Source: Syngnathus acus (Eukaryota > Chordata > Actinopteri > Syngnathiformes > Syngnathidae). From it: DNA of 64,000 nucleotides. Each line of letters starts with the position of its first letter. Position 1 is the first letter of the stretch. Shown in pieces: positions 32,177 to 48,500 of the stretch. Where the stretch lies: positions 6,137,956 to 6,201,955 of the forward strand of contig NC_051095.1 in the NCBI RefSeq assembly GCF_901709675.1. The letters run 5' to 3'. A model generated the notes under the pieces. It was not told the DNA's origin. It saw only the letters and a list, made by a program, of their open reading frames with translations, and made no database searches. The position numbers and the translations under genes were made by a program.

Positions 32177-34840
32177 GGGATGGTAACATGAACAAAAGTG
32201 ACATTGCAGATTGATGTGAGAGGAATTACTGAATAGACACACTCAGGTAGAAGGACAGAAGATACAAAAGTATTTTTTATTCCTGTTTATTAATGTGGTT
32301 ATTTCATTTTAGTCACAGACACTCAAGAATGACAGCGACCAAGAGCAAAGCTGAAGAGCTTTGACATTTATTTTCCGCTGAAACTACGATGTTACGAATT
32401 TCTTACTGAGTAAGCAAAACACTTGCACTAAGCGTCCACAGGAGGGCGCTCTTAACTAGTAAACAGAAAATGTTGACAGAGGGCAGAACAATTATTATGA
32501 TAAATCTACCTTGCATTATTCTTCTGTTTTATTTACCATGCATCATTTTGTTTGATCCACCATGCATAATGATTAGTATGTTTGATTTAGCACGCATTAT
32601 TATTATTCTAATTAATAATATATTTCAGGGGGCCAGTGCCTCTTTGGCCCCCTTCTAGCTCAGTGAGCAGATGTCAACCTCACCAATAACCTGTTTTTTT
32701 ACTAAAGACATTTTTAATCACAAAAAGGTTTTATGTAGTTATTTTTAATGATGATTATTATTATAATAATAAATGACGCTAATATTGAACGTACATGCAT
32801 TAGTTGGATGTGGGGGAAAGACATTTAGGCAGTAGTAATTGGGCACTTGTGTGGTGTCAAGTAATGTCATTGTTGAGCCACTGGGAGTCACTGTAATCTT
32901 TTTTTTTTTTATGGGTGGAACTGGGGCCTGCCAGACTCCTTCCTGTGTGGAGCCAAAATGTTCAACACACAAAGCATGAAATAAGATGTGAGATGAATAG
33001 TCACACGTGGAAAAAGGAATCTGGTCATTCACAAATGTGAAAGACGCTTGTGGTGAGCTGCCTCAGGACAATAAAGATGTACAAAACACTTTTGAACATA
33101 GAGAGGGGGGGGGGGGGAGTACGTTTGGCTTGAATAGGCGCTAAAAATAACTGCGATTGACCAATCGGATTGTGAGGCTGACATATTGAGAGCATTTGCT
33201 TATTTTAAAAGCGCACCACAGTATATTTAGCTGCTGCATGCATGTCATTATGAGAGTTGAGCTCTTGTCCAAGGAGGGACGTCATTCCTTGCCATACGTC
33301 GAGCTCGTTGGAGCTTTTTGCTCTCATGGTTGCCTTTCTACTCACTCAAGTCATTGTTTTTTACCTACTTGATTTTCATCAGGGAATGACAGTGAGCCTT
33401 CCATGCAGTCCATCTAAACATTGGACTAATCTAACGCGATCCAAACAATAGCGGTTGAGCAAAAGTCACAAATGGTGTGTCAGCAAGCACAGGCAGATGA
33501 GTCCGCCGGGTAGGAGGGAGTGAATGGCACAGCAGAGCTTGGAAGAAGAAAGCACCAAGAGATTGATGTCTTCTGCCCAGTCAGTGTTGCTGCAGTGGCA
33601 ATTAGATAAGAGGTCTGGATTAGCAGTCAGCACGCTTGGGCCACAGTCAGCCTATTAGATTTGTCGCCGACATGACCGTAGCCACTGAGGAAACGGGGGT
33701 GCATGACTGACACAAGAAAAAAAGCTATCCAAATGGCTGCTTGTCATATTTGTTTCTGTCGCTTCACATCAGTCACAGAACTGGACACAATATCAGCATC
33801 ATTAAAACATTTGTCCAAGTAGGAAAGAAAGTCAACTATGAAGCGTTGGGCGATTATAGAAAAAAAGAAATACAGAAATCACGATTTTCAAAACATTTAT
33901 TCATTGAGTTCAAAACTATTCTACTCGCAAAACTCAACTGTTCAAAACTACATTCATTCGTCTGTGCACGTTAAACACTTGATTCTTGCAATTTTGAGCA
34001 CATTCTTCCAACACATTCAAACAATCTTTCTTATCTCTTTATCATTATTTTATTTTGACATGTCTCGGGACTTCCTGGCCGATTGAGTTACTTTTACATT
34101 TGTGCCTTGCAATATTCTATGCTATTATATTTATTATGGCTATGTTGCCGGATTCATGGATGATGAATGTAAGAAAACAAATAATTGAGCACTGCAGCAA
34201 TTGCCCGGCTGTGTGCGCGCGCGCGCGTGCGTGATTTAATTTACGCGAAGGAGAAGAGAGAAGCAGGACAGGTCGTTTTGATGCCACTTAAATTGATTAG
34301 AATCTGTCAGCTGCAGTGCCTCGTCCACTCCCCCCTCCCTTCGTCTCTTCCCGACATTCCTGACATGTTGACCAAAGTCGACCGATCGTAGCATTTTCCA
34401 TTTTCCGGCCATATCGCCCAGCATCGGTGGTTAAGGTTGTTACACTCAGATACTTGGTACAATTGCTGATTCAACAAAATGTAATTTAGTTTTTTTATTT
34501 TTATTAAAAGATTTGGGATGTCACCAACAAATAGTTATAAAATGATCGATTACACGAGAAAAATGCATTTTGGACAGTCATGAGTCGAAAGTACAATTTC
34601 AAATCTCGGAACTCTTGAATTTACCTCAGAAGATATCGCATTACAATGACTAAAGCATTTTCGGATTGGTTGTTCACAACAAAACACGTCTGTCGATATT
34701 CATAATATCAAACTAATGAATTTCTGCATTTATTTTTTAAATCTTATATCATATAAGCATATGTAGAGTGAGGCTGGCAAAGAAATGAATTGCTCAGTGC
34801 TGCCGTTGCGTTTTTACTGTGCATCTTGAACGTGAACTTG
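32177..34840. other. Gene-poor AT-rich stretch
   Basis: No coding exon can be supported. It holds a degenerate tandem repeat (32500-32625), a homopolymer G run at about 33104-33117, a GC-alternating run (34218-34230) and scattered poly-T. It may carry regulatory DNA for ache, but nothing specific is visible. Confidence 0.4.
32500..32625. repeat. Degenerate tandem repeat, unit about 30-35 bp
   Basis: Blocks of the form TACCTTGCATTATT, TACCATGCATCATT, CACCATGCATAATG and AGCACGCATTATT follow each other, separated by TTTGAT-type spacers. About four diverged copies are visible; period and edges are approximate. Confidence 0.45.
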
Positions 34841-34849
34841 ATAGAAGGA

Positions 34850-35147
34850 AAGTGAAGTCGTTGACAGGACCTCACGCTGGTGAGTTCTCGCGAGACTTGG
34901 CGAGCCCTTCCCAAACACCCCGCCTCCTCTCCCCTCAGACTTCTGTGTTGTCGTGCTGCTGCTGCTGCTGTGCTGCTGGTGCTGCTGGATGTGAGCCCCC
35001 CTCGCCCCTTCTCGTAAAAGGAACCGGGCCACATTTTGTTCACAATTTTGCATTCGTACGTCCATCCGAAAAAGACAAGAGAAAGAGGAGGAGACGACTG
35101 CTAGCAAGTGCTCATATTCGCTTTGCCGCCGAAGGGAAGCCAGCCAG
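34850..35147 (+). other. ache: Candidate 5' noncoding exon of ache
   Basis: A GC-richer block with a CTG/TGC run (about 34958-34990) ends in a strong donor AGCCAG|GTAGGT at 35147/35148. It faces ache, whose coding exon is preceded by a good acceptor (CCGTCTGCAG ending at 37252). Vertebrate ACHE has a separate noncoding first exon (known). The link across about 2.1 kb is inferred. Confidence 0.4.
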
Positions 35148-36533
35148 GTAGGTCGACTCCTAAAGTCATAGCTTATTCCCTGCAAATTCAAATGACGAAC
35201 ACTTTGTTTTTGGAATGATGTGCTTAGCGTGACTGTCGACGCCAGCGCGAGCGGAGGAGAGGCGCGTTTGAACACAACCTGTGCTGGCTTCGTCCATCAC
35301 TCAGCTGACGTTGTTAGCAAGCACGACGTTAAATGACATGACGCCCTTAAGTTCATCTTTGCAACATCGCCCGTAGCCATGGTTACCAGATCTATTCGCA
35401 ATGCCCGAGAATAAAACTACTGTATTTAATTAATGTACGTTGACGTGGCCTTAAACCAAAAGCAAAAAATCACAATTCAGCTCATTTTCTTAGCCCTTCG
35501 CTTTGGTAAAAAAAAAAAAAAACCACAAAAAAATAACGAATGACATTTTCAAAACGTCTGTAATTTGCCTTTACAATATTTTCCCTAATTATGATTGAAG
35601 CTAAGCAACAGTGTTTTGTCTCAACTTCTCCACAATTAATAAACTTTTTTTTTTTCTTTTTTTTCTGGACAAGTTGGTGAATGAGTACTTAATGAGTACA
35701 TCGGCTTCACACTTGTGAGGACGTGGGTTATTTTGTACCGCTGGATACTTCCTCAGATATTCCAAAAGTGAAAACGATCTAAAAATGTTGTCTGTTTATG
35801 TTAAATCAATGTTGCTGGAGAACAAATAGTCTTTATAGAATATATAGTCAAATAGAAACCTGATTGACTCCATTAAATCGCATATATGCTGCCACTAGCA
35901 ATAGATAGTGCTTTTTAGTTTTTGCATCAGAACAGACGTTTGACTATTCATAACCTCTTCAATTCAGACTGAGTTGCAACCTAATTGGTTACCAACTGAA
36001 TCGAAAATTATTTTCAAAATCGATTAATCCTTTAGTGACATTATCACTTAAATTAGTCCAAATCCTTTGAATGTCAGGCTTTTTTTATTTCTGTTGCGGG
36101 ACATGAACGCAGCCTAAATATTTTTCCAAATAAGACATTTATAAACAATTGCTTTGACTATCAATGATCAACATTTGTGCCCATTTTCTGGCATTTGTAC
36201 ATTGTAGTTTTTGATCTATTCTGTGCGCTGGTGTGTTTATGTTTATCCGCTCGGGCTGTTGCCAGATGGAAAATTCCCCCGCTGCCAGTCAAGCCACTGC
36301 AGCACTCGAATAAGTCGCGGCGGTTTATTGGCTTCTTGACACTTTGAAGCATCCACCAAAATGCACATTATAAACATTCGGTTATGAAAACTGGGATGAC
36401 TTCACGTCAGTTTCCTTAGCAGAAGATAATCCTCATGGTGATTCCACATTGCAGAGGTACCGAATAAACTGTCCTTTGATGAACGCTCATTCGGAGTGTT
36501 TTCCATGAGGGGATTTGGAAACATATGACATGA

Positions 36534-36551
36534 CCCCCCCCCCCCCCCCCC
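36534..36551. repeat. Homopolymer C run (18 bp)
   Basis: Eighteen consecutive C residues inside the presumed ache intron 1. Length may be inaccurate because such runs are hard to sequence. Confidence 0.8.
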
Positions 36552-36864
36552 ACCTCGCTTGCCAGCGTCTCTTCCTGTAAATTCAATCCTCCTGTGAACT
36601 TCATACACAAATTCTTCGGGCTAATTTGAGAAGTGACACACTTTCTTTCCACTCGTTCAGTCTCTCGCTGTTGTATTGAAGCTACGGCGCGAGCCGCCAC
36701 GCCGCCATCCGATGGGGAGGATCCCACGAAACGATTCAACGAGCCGATTTTAGTCGCAGTGTAAATGTGCTACAATATGCACGACGTGCACCTGTCTGCC
36801 TCGAGGCGGCTATTTATGTTTTGCGATGTATGGTTGTCATAGTGACAAAATCAGCATTAGGCCC

Positions 36865-36867
<3 letters not shown>

Positions 36868-36901
<34 letters not shown>
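36868..36901. repeat. (TG)17 microsatellite
   Basis: An uninterrupted TG dinucleotide run in the presumed ache intron 1; likely polymorphic. Confidence 0.9.
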
Positions 36902-36903
<2 letters not shown>

Positions 36904-37217
36904 CGTGTGGAGGATATGGCCACTATTTTGGAACATTCCCTCTCTGTTTAATCGACAGTCTATTGTAGCCATCTTGTACACTTTCCCAAATATTTTTTAA
37001 CAACAATAACTGCACTTTAGGACACACTTGTTTGTAGCCTGTCAGCTCCTTTGTCTTTGTATTTGCTGTCGTATTGTCTCAGTTTAACGGCCTCCGACCC
37101 GAGCTTGAGTTCACGTTCCACGTGGTCACCTTGAAGATACTTCCGGATGTCCTCGCTTTTATGTCCTCCACTGATTTATTCTTGCACTTTGGATCTGTTC
37201 GCCATGGCTCCGCTTAA

Positions 37218-39976
<2,759 letters not shown>

Positions 39977-42000
39977 AGTTCCCGGGTGGGCGAGGGCGTG
40001 GAGGAGGGAGTGGAGCCAAAAGGGGGCGCCAGCGGGTTCAAGCCACAGGCGAAACGGAGCAGGCAAGCTTATTTCCTCCATAGCCACTTAAATGACAACA
40101 GTAGATAAACTGCTCAAGCACTGTATGTCCATATTTATTATTTTTGAATGATTCTTAATTTATTGACTATTTATCTCTCTCGCTCTCTGTGTTTTGCGTC
40201 TGAGGGAATGGAGGGAATCTGCCTCTCCTCGCTCGTCTTTTTTTTTTTGTCCAACACGTCAGGATTTGATTATTTTTGTGTTGATTTCTGCCACCGGGGC
40301 TTTAAAAACAATTCCATCCCTCAATTTCAACATAAGCCATCTTAGCTGGAAATCATTTCCTAGCCACTATATCGTGGCCTATATAGTGAGTTGGCCATTT
40401 TGTAGTGCTCTTGGAATGTGTTGTGAGTAGTTTACCCCCCTCGCCCCCTCCCATGCTTTTCTGAGAAGAAAATCAAATATATGCAGAGATCATTTCTGTT
40501 TGTTTGATAAGTTGTTGGTGCCATCTTGGGGAAATTGTTGGAAAGAGGGGAGAGCATTTGGTCAAGCCGTAGCCTTGTCTAATAGAAAAAAAAAATGTGT
40601 CGTTGCCATCTTGTGGCATGCGTAGGCAATTACGACCCCCTTTTGGTAGGTTCCCATTCGCAGTCTTATTTTATTTTTGCTGTGTTCACTGAAGTTGCAT
40701 TGTGGGTTGGGCATCACAACCACCTTGTTTGTTTAATATTTATTCCAAAATGTCCACCAACTGATTTTGATGTTGTGTGGCAACAATAATGGCATTAATT
40801 GTCTGTTAGATAGGTGATTAGTTTTGGTTCTCGTGGCTGTCAACGTCACCACCGATTACCATCTACCTTCCTCCTTGCTATTATCCGTCATCCCTCTCTT
40901 CTCTGCGTCCGACCTGCATCCGCAGCCCCTTTTGCCATCTCGCTATCCGGCTCTCTTTTCTCGTTAGCCTAATGGAGGCTGAGTAATTCAGTCAGCGGTG
41001 GGATGATGTGACAGAGCGTTGGCTCAGCCTCTGGCCTGCCAGCCAGTGGAGCACGGTGAATGGATGGAAAGGGGGGGTGAAGAGAAAAGACATCCTTGCA
41101 TAACACACATAGGAGACTGAAAACCCTCTGGGCTTTGTGTAGGCCATTTCTTGAAGAAAAAAACCATTGTCATTTCAATTTACACACAGTTCAGGAGTCA
41201 GAGAGAATGTGTTGTATTTGAAACTACATAAATTAGGCTTCCACTAGCTTAATGCTACCAAATAATGCAAAACATGCTAACCTTAGCATCGATAGTTGCT
41301 GTTTCAGAAGCAATAGATATTTGAACTCAAACGGGACACATTAAGACAATAGAGTTCCTCATTATCTTCATCGTGAGTTTGATATTTGTCATGTTCAGAC
41401 ACTAGCTCAAGGCCTCACTGTATATCACATATTTTACTGTTAGTATCAAATTTTGGTCACTTAATGGGTGGCTTGAGATGGGTTCTCATCCGTCCCTCAA
41501 CAGTTTTTCGGAACAAAACTAACCAAAAATTCTTTTTGAACCGGACTTGAAATGAATGCGCGTCGGCATGTTGAATGGATGAGGAAGCTGATGTCCAAAT
41601 GCATGCTCTCATCTGATGTTACCCTTTGCCCTCAAGCAATCCCATCCTAATGCATGTCCTCCAGTATTCCTGAAAATTGCTCCAGACTCTTATTTCCTAT
41701 TTATTTTTCAAGAGTAAGTGAGAACTGTATCTCAACTGTTTGCTAGGTTTGATGTTAGCAATAAAAAATACAAGATATATTTGATATTTATTTCCAAATG
41801 TGGTAAAGGCCGGGAAGTGTTCCAACTATGAAAAGGCTTTCAAAGCAATAGAATTGACGCTAATGTAATGACGCTAAAGCGTTCCCTCAGCCTCACAGTT
41901 CAACTAGTAAATGTTGAAGGCTTCTGTCGCTTTCCAATATGTCTCTGTGTATCTTGAATGCTGACTTGTAGCAATGAATAAAGATATCCTTATGCTTCTG
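39977..42000 (+). other. ache: Presumed ache 3' UTR with poly(A) signal
   Basis: No coding exon is present. AATAAA at 41977-41982 is the best signal, giving a 2-kb 3' UTR. An 8-bp perfect hairpin, CACTATAT / ATATAGTG with an 8-bp loop, lies at 40365-40388. A pyrimidine-rich stretch runs from about 40860 to 40960. The convergent phka1 stop is only about 550 bp further on. Confidence 0.45.
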
Positions 42001-42533
42001 TCCAGCCTGACCTCATGTCTGCTTCATTTTGCGGCCAGTCAGTTTCGCAAGCTAACGCCAGTTTCTCTAATCAAGACATGTTAAGGTAAGAAATGCTCAA
42101 ATGGTCATAATTTTCATTTTATTGCTTTTCAACAACATTAAACGGCAACTATGAGATGAAATCAACTTGACATGTCTGCTATCTACATTATGACTTCAAA
42201 TTGGTTGGAATCCTACTACACTCAACGTTCATTTTTTCTGTCATGCATTATGAAAGCATACACTTGGGGGGGGGGAAAAAAACTGGACTTTTAAAGTATT
42301 GCGAGAGAGGCCACAGGTGTCAAAATGACTCCCCCCTTGTTTGACAGCCATGCATTTAGCAAAATTGTTTTAATATGCTGTGAGCTTTGACCTAAGGACA
42401 TTTTTATTATGATATTAGTGTTGTCAATTTTTAGGGGGGAAAGACACCCACACACAATATATTTTCTTGAAGGCACTTAATTTGCTTTTTTGAAGAACAC
42501 TGAAATAAATAAACTTTGAAATGCAGCTCCCAG

Positions 42534-45500
42534 TCACTGGACGGTACACGAGCCACCAGGTAGGAAGTCCTGCACGTACACGGCCACCGCCTTGGTCAGG
42601 TAGGTCATGCTTCCAAATCGCCCGCTGGGGGCGCTATCGTACAGCAGCTTGCATATGCCGGTGGCCGCGTCCCGCTCCAGCATGTGTTCCTCTGCGCCCA
42701 GGTCTCTCTGGAGGGATGACAGCCAAAGCGAAGTGAGGGGGGGGGGGGTTGCAGGGTGAGCGAGAATATAGCCGCCGCCCTTGCCTTCCCACCTGATCTT
42801 TGCAGAACATATCATTAGCGAGCTGCACAATCTTCTCGGCATGGACGATAGAGCCGATACTGGGGATGTCCACGTCAGACAGCATGGTGAGCACCAAGAT
42901 GGCCTCCACCAGCAACTGGCGGTACTCGGGCTGCGGGACGCGGTTCAGCACCGTCTCCACGTGGAGCGAGAACTTGATCTCACCGGGTGTCATCTGGGGA
43001 TTGTTCACATCATCCCTATCATGAGTGCTTTCCTGCATATAAAATGTCAGCCTCCGACCTCATGACTTCTGACATCTGACCCTTCCGGCTCGACAGACTC
43101 ACCTCTCTGGTGGTGGAAGATGGGAGGACGTAGCCCTCAATGGACAGCCCGTGACACTGCAAGACAATGTGGGAGACAACAAAGTCCCGGCAAATCAAGC
43201 AAGTCTGAAAGTTTTGACTCTGAAATTTTAGCAACTCACTTTCTGCAAAATCTTCCAAACTTTCTGGTAGAAGCCGACTGGGACGCGGTTGAGCGATCCG
43301 TCCAGGCGCCTCCTGCGCAGCCATTGCCCGTGTTTTGTATCCTTGGCGACCGAGGCGCTCACGGGAATGTCAAGTGACTCGATGGAAGGAAGTTGGTAGC
43401 TCTGAGGCGGAAGAAGCAAGCAAGCGGGTAAGTAAGAAAGAAAGGAGCTCACCTCAACTTGACCAAAAAAAAAAAAGGTTTTCTGTCGCAGCTAACAACG
43501 AGACAACAATTTTTACCCCTGACTGGACGTTGGTGATGTCCAGTGACTGAGATCGAAGGTTCTGATGAAAAGATGCAGGAAGAACAGTAAAACCCACAAC
43601 GCCAATCAACACATTCACGCTACCATAATGGCTAGGAGAGCAAATTGGAGTACACGCAAGCAAGCAAGCAAGCGAGCAAGCTAGCTAGCAAGCAATAAAT
43701 AAATGGCGACGGCGGCTGAGCGATGATCACCTTGCGAGCGGATGTTGAGCTCTGCTCCGGCTAAGAGGGAGGAAAGACATTTTAGGGCCTCAAACCTTAC
43801 ACCAACACAACACGGACCAAAATCTTGGGACGATTCATGAACGGCTCAATCGGGAACTCTTAGTCTCGCGACTTCACACGAGCACATTTTTAATTTTCTG
43901 CCAGTGGAATGTATCCCAAAACTTTGGCCCATGAAGCGTCTCAGCTCGTATGCGCTCCTGGCACAACGGGGTCACCTTGACTGCGTCTGTCAAAGACACT
44001 CTGCGATCCGCCTGCAACAAAAACAACAAATGACATGCTTCTCCCCATCCGTGGCCATCACAAGGAAGCGAGAGAAACACCACCAAAGTCCAGGAATTGC
44101 GCTAATTAAAACCTCAAATCAGGAACGCAAGTGCAATCATTTCCATGATGGGAATTATTTGACAGAGCCCTTTCTCTGAAAATTAGCACCCAAGCGTAGC
44201 GACATCATCACCTGACTGGGGCCCCTCAAAGACATCCTGTGCTCCAGCTGCAAAGAAAACAAGTGGGAAGGCTGAAAAAGGTTGACCGGACAGGACGAGG
44301 TGGCTAGGGAATTTCAGAGTCTGGCAACTTGAGGAATGAGAAGATGTCCTGAATCTGTTTTTGAAGTCATTACCAACATGCTGAATTTTGTGAATCACAG
44401 ATGATTATTTTACCCACACACCGCAAGCCAACTGTAGAAAAGTACCAAGCGGGAAATGCAAACGGAGGTTCCCTTCCTACCATTTTCATGTCGCTCTTGA
44501 GCTTGCTGATACCCGCCCGCTCGCTCTTGGTGGCGCCCACGTTGCCAAGGTGATGGATAGAGATGGCCGGACTGACGCCGCTGTCAACGTCTCGCACTGC
44601 ATGACGACAAACGCGGTGAGAGTGAGGCGACCGCGCCGGAGCTGAAGCCGAGGTGACGGGCGGGCTCACCGCTACGTTCCACGCCAAACTCCTTTCCGCT
44701 CAGGATGTGGTGCAGGAGGTTCTTCAGCTCCGAGGGGCTCAGACTCATCAGGCTTTCGGTGGCTTCCTCCCCTAAATGCAAATGGAAAGCTCAACAGTTG
44801 GGTTGACATTGGTACTCTATTTGAATGTTTGTGTGCGCGTAGGAAAGCGTGAGTTTGCTTTAGGTCAAAAGGCCAAACTGTAAAGAGCGGTACCGGAGCA
44901 GTTGAGCGACTGGGCCAGCTCCGTGGCCATGACCTGGATGATGAGCCCGATGCGGAGACGAAACATCTCGCTGAACAGGTTGGGCTGCGTCCTGATGCTC
45001 ATGGCCAAGTACACCATGATCTCCTGAAGGGGGAGGAGCCCCACGGTGAACAAGGGCGGGTGGTGGGAGGGTCTGCGTACTCACCTGGGTAAGAATAGCC
45101 ACGCTGATGTTGTTGTCGCTGGCCGTATCAATGATGGACGCCAGCTGGTCCAGGGGGATGGGGGCCGTGATGGTTTTCTCTCGGGGCTCCGGGGGCAGAC
45201 CCACCGTCAGGTGCTTTTGGTGGGCCAGCAAATCAGAGCAGGCCTGGATGGACGGGGGAGTTCAACCCAAAATAAGTCACCATAATTGGCCCGATTTGTG
45301 GGAATCCCAAAGCCAAAACGTACCGAGTCCAGCTCCTCCACCTTCTTCCTCAGCATGCCGGAGATCATCCTGATGAGCCCCCAGTGCTTCAGCTCGCCAG
45401 CCTTCTCGTACAGTTCGCTGAGCAATGACCTCACTGTCGGGCCTTTGCCGTGCAGACCGGTGTCCCAGTCCATGCCCCTGCGTCGGATACAAGCTTTAGA

Positions 45501-48500
45501 ACGACAGCCAGTAGCGGCACGCCCGATACGCTGGCGTTATTATAGATTCTGTCACGTGTTTTTATAGCGTAGTCGCGACGCGTGGCTTGTCATGGTCTCG
45601 TAGCCGCAAAGGCGGACATCTGCTAACTGCTGGAAACTGGTGATTTGGACCGCACGTAACTCAAGGTAGCGGTGTTTGATGCAAAGCTCACTTGTCCTTG
45701 AACAGAATGTAGAGGATGTCGGCTTGGTCCTGCAGATTTCTCGTGTCTTTCAGGAGGCGTGCCAGAGCGTGGTAATCCACGGCTCCACTGGCATCCCGCG
45801 GCACGCCGCTCAGAGGTGAGACCGTCACTTCCTGGACCTGAACTAGTGGTGAAGGTGTGGGAGATTCCGGAAGGTTCAGGTTGAGGGACGTCTGATGTGA
45901 GCGGAACAGCTTATTGGGCAGGTACATGTTGACTTCTAGAAAGTTATGGGGCAGAGAGGAGGAGGGTGGGTGACGATGGTTTTCTCTGAGCATGACAAGT
46001 TGTGCAGCTCTGCCTACCTTGCACGTTGAGGCCCTGAGCTTTGTTCATCAGGCTCACCATCTCTTTTGTTTTGGTGGCGGCCGCCTTGAACTTGCCCAGT
46101 CCTCCGACCTCCGGTTTGGTCTTCTTGGGGGCGGCATGGGCCAGAAGGTGGTCCAGGTACTGAGCGAGGTCGTCAGCCTCTATGGGAGGGGGGAGTCGTC
46201 GTTGACACTAACGCTGCGGTTTGTTGTTTTACTGAAATATCTAGCAACGGTTGCTAATCAACGCTGAAGCACTGACACAATGTCGGCGACATTCACACAC
46301 TAACGTGCACGTTTTGGGCCGATGGCGGAAAAAGAAAAAGGAGCGTAAGCAATTCCAAGCAGAAAGTCCGCAGGCCAGTTTCCAAAGTAGAACGTCAACT
46401 ATGTCAAGCATACATACACCAGACGAGGGTTTCTCAAACTGTACCCCCTAAATGAAATTAAAACATTGCCCACTTTTGAAAAGAAATCAATTCTTTTTCT
46501 CATCAAATTTCTCCAAGGTAGTCATAATATCAAATGGGGATAACCAAATTTGCTTGACATGACTTTTAAAACGAATGCGCCAGTTCCTGTATATACGTTT
46601 TGTCAAGAGATCTTTTCATCATAAATGTTGTCAGTTTGAGAAGCCTTCAGCTAGCCCACCCCGAAAGCAAAGAGAAGCGATGCTGTCATGAAGAAGACAT
46701 CGTCTTGAGGTGGCGAGAGGGGATGGGGTCCGGGTGCTGTTTGATTGACATATGGATGGATATATATTATAAAGGACCGGAAGGGATCCGGTCGAAAGAC
46801 AAAGAGGCGACCCGTCATCCATCACTCCTCTGTCCCCTCTGCCGTTTGCTTACCGTCGTCACAGCCCAACTCATGCACGTATCCCTCGCCGTCGGCATCA
46901 GCAAACTCGTCCTCGGCACGGTGCTCCGTGCTGCCCGACGAGCCCTTACCATCCAAGAAGCTGAGGTGAGCGAAACACGAAGTGGTCAAGAATTCCGACA
47001 GCTTTCCCGTCTGGATCCTGGAGCGGGCATGGGAGGGGGAGGAAGCGTCACAACGTGTGAGGAGATGCACCCGGCGCGGCGGTGGCAGCTTGACCTTGCT
47101 CCGCCGTAGTAGCCGTCTTGTAGTTTCTTCAGGGTTCCCAGCACAGCAGGGTCCAAGTTGCTGTGGTCTTCGGCTGTAAGGCGTTGGAGGATCAACCTTA
47201 GAACTGATAAGCGCGGAAGACAAAATGTGGCAGCGTATCCGTGCGCTCACTCAGCATCGTCTGCGAAACGGGGAACGTGACGGTGGGTCTCCCTGTCATC
47301 CTCCATCTGGACGACAGATAGGAAATTTCCGTTCTCAGCATCTCCACGATCATTTTGTTGTCCAGGGCAAGGTAGAACTGCTGGTGGTCCAGAAACTATG
47401 GAACGATGAAGAAAGAACTTTTTCAGGATTTCACGTAACACCAGGAAAGCAGGCATTTAGTATTTTACGTGGACTTTTCTGAGGATTTCTTTGCTCCATT
47501 GGGCACTCGCCTGAGGCGTGAATGAGAAGATGGTGTTCCTGATGATGTAGAACTTGGAGGTCCCCAGCACTCCGATCCTCCTGTAGGGTCGTCCCGTCAA
47601 ACCCAGTCTGGGGTTCCGACCTGAAGCACAGCGCCGTTGAGACGCCGACCGCTCTCGAGGTCGTCGGACGGACCGTTGCGGGCGTACCAAGTCGGGCGTA
47701 GATGTGGCTGAGCACTCTGGAAGGCTGCACGTGGATGGGGTGGATGTCGGCCACCGTCTCCACCTTAATGCCGTCCTTCAACAGTAGCTGTTTGATCTCC
47801 TCCGTCTCGGCCAGGATGGACACTGCCGGCAGAGGGCCGGCGTGACTATCAGCTGTCAAGCTGAACCGGCCCAGCGCATTAGAGTGTGCTGACCTTGCAC
47901 CACCACGTCGGGCTTGGGGATGGTGGAGAAGCGACGGTTTAGAGGGTCGATCTCTCCGGGCGCAAGAAAACCCTGCGGGGAGGGACGATTCGAGGAAGTC
48001 GACATAATGGCAACATCATCTTTGGGGGCGAAATAAAGCCACACTGACCTCAGATAAAAGTTTTCCTAGGATGTAAAGAGATTGTCCCCACTTGAGGGGG
48101 CACTTCCCCATGGGAACCCTCTCCACTGTGTGAGGATTGACATACTCCTCCTCCACCTGTTTGACAACAAACAACATGAAAAACAAAAGCGGCAGACCGG
48201 AGCGTGTCAAAGGGTGGACCTTATCCGGCGGGACACTGTAGAGCTCGGGCAATAGTCGTATTCCGTCCTTTCGCTTGATCAAGATGCTCTCCAGAGCGTC
48301 CTGGTACTCTTGCACCTGCGTGCAGCACAAATGATAGAATTACGCAAAAACGTTTTGGGAGAGATCCACAGAGCAGATAAAGCTCTCGACAAGTGAGCGT
48401 TGCTTGGTAACGCAAATTCCTGAGGCGAGGTTCTGCTGTACCTGCTCGGGGCTGTTGATGAAAATTCCATCCAGGATGAGGTACGTCCAGAAGAGAGGCC

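Noticed and set aside
33104-33117. G-run as a G-quadruplex regulatory site
   Set aside because: A single homopolymer in a gene-free region; more likely simple sequence or a sequencing-prone run.
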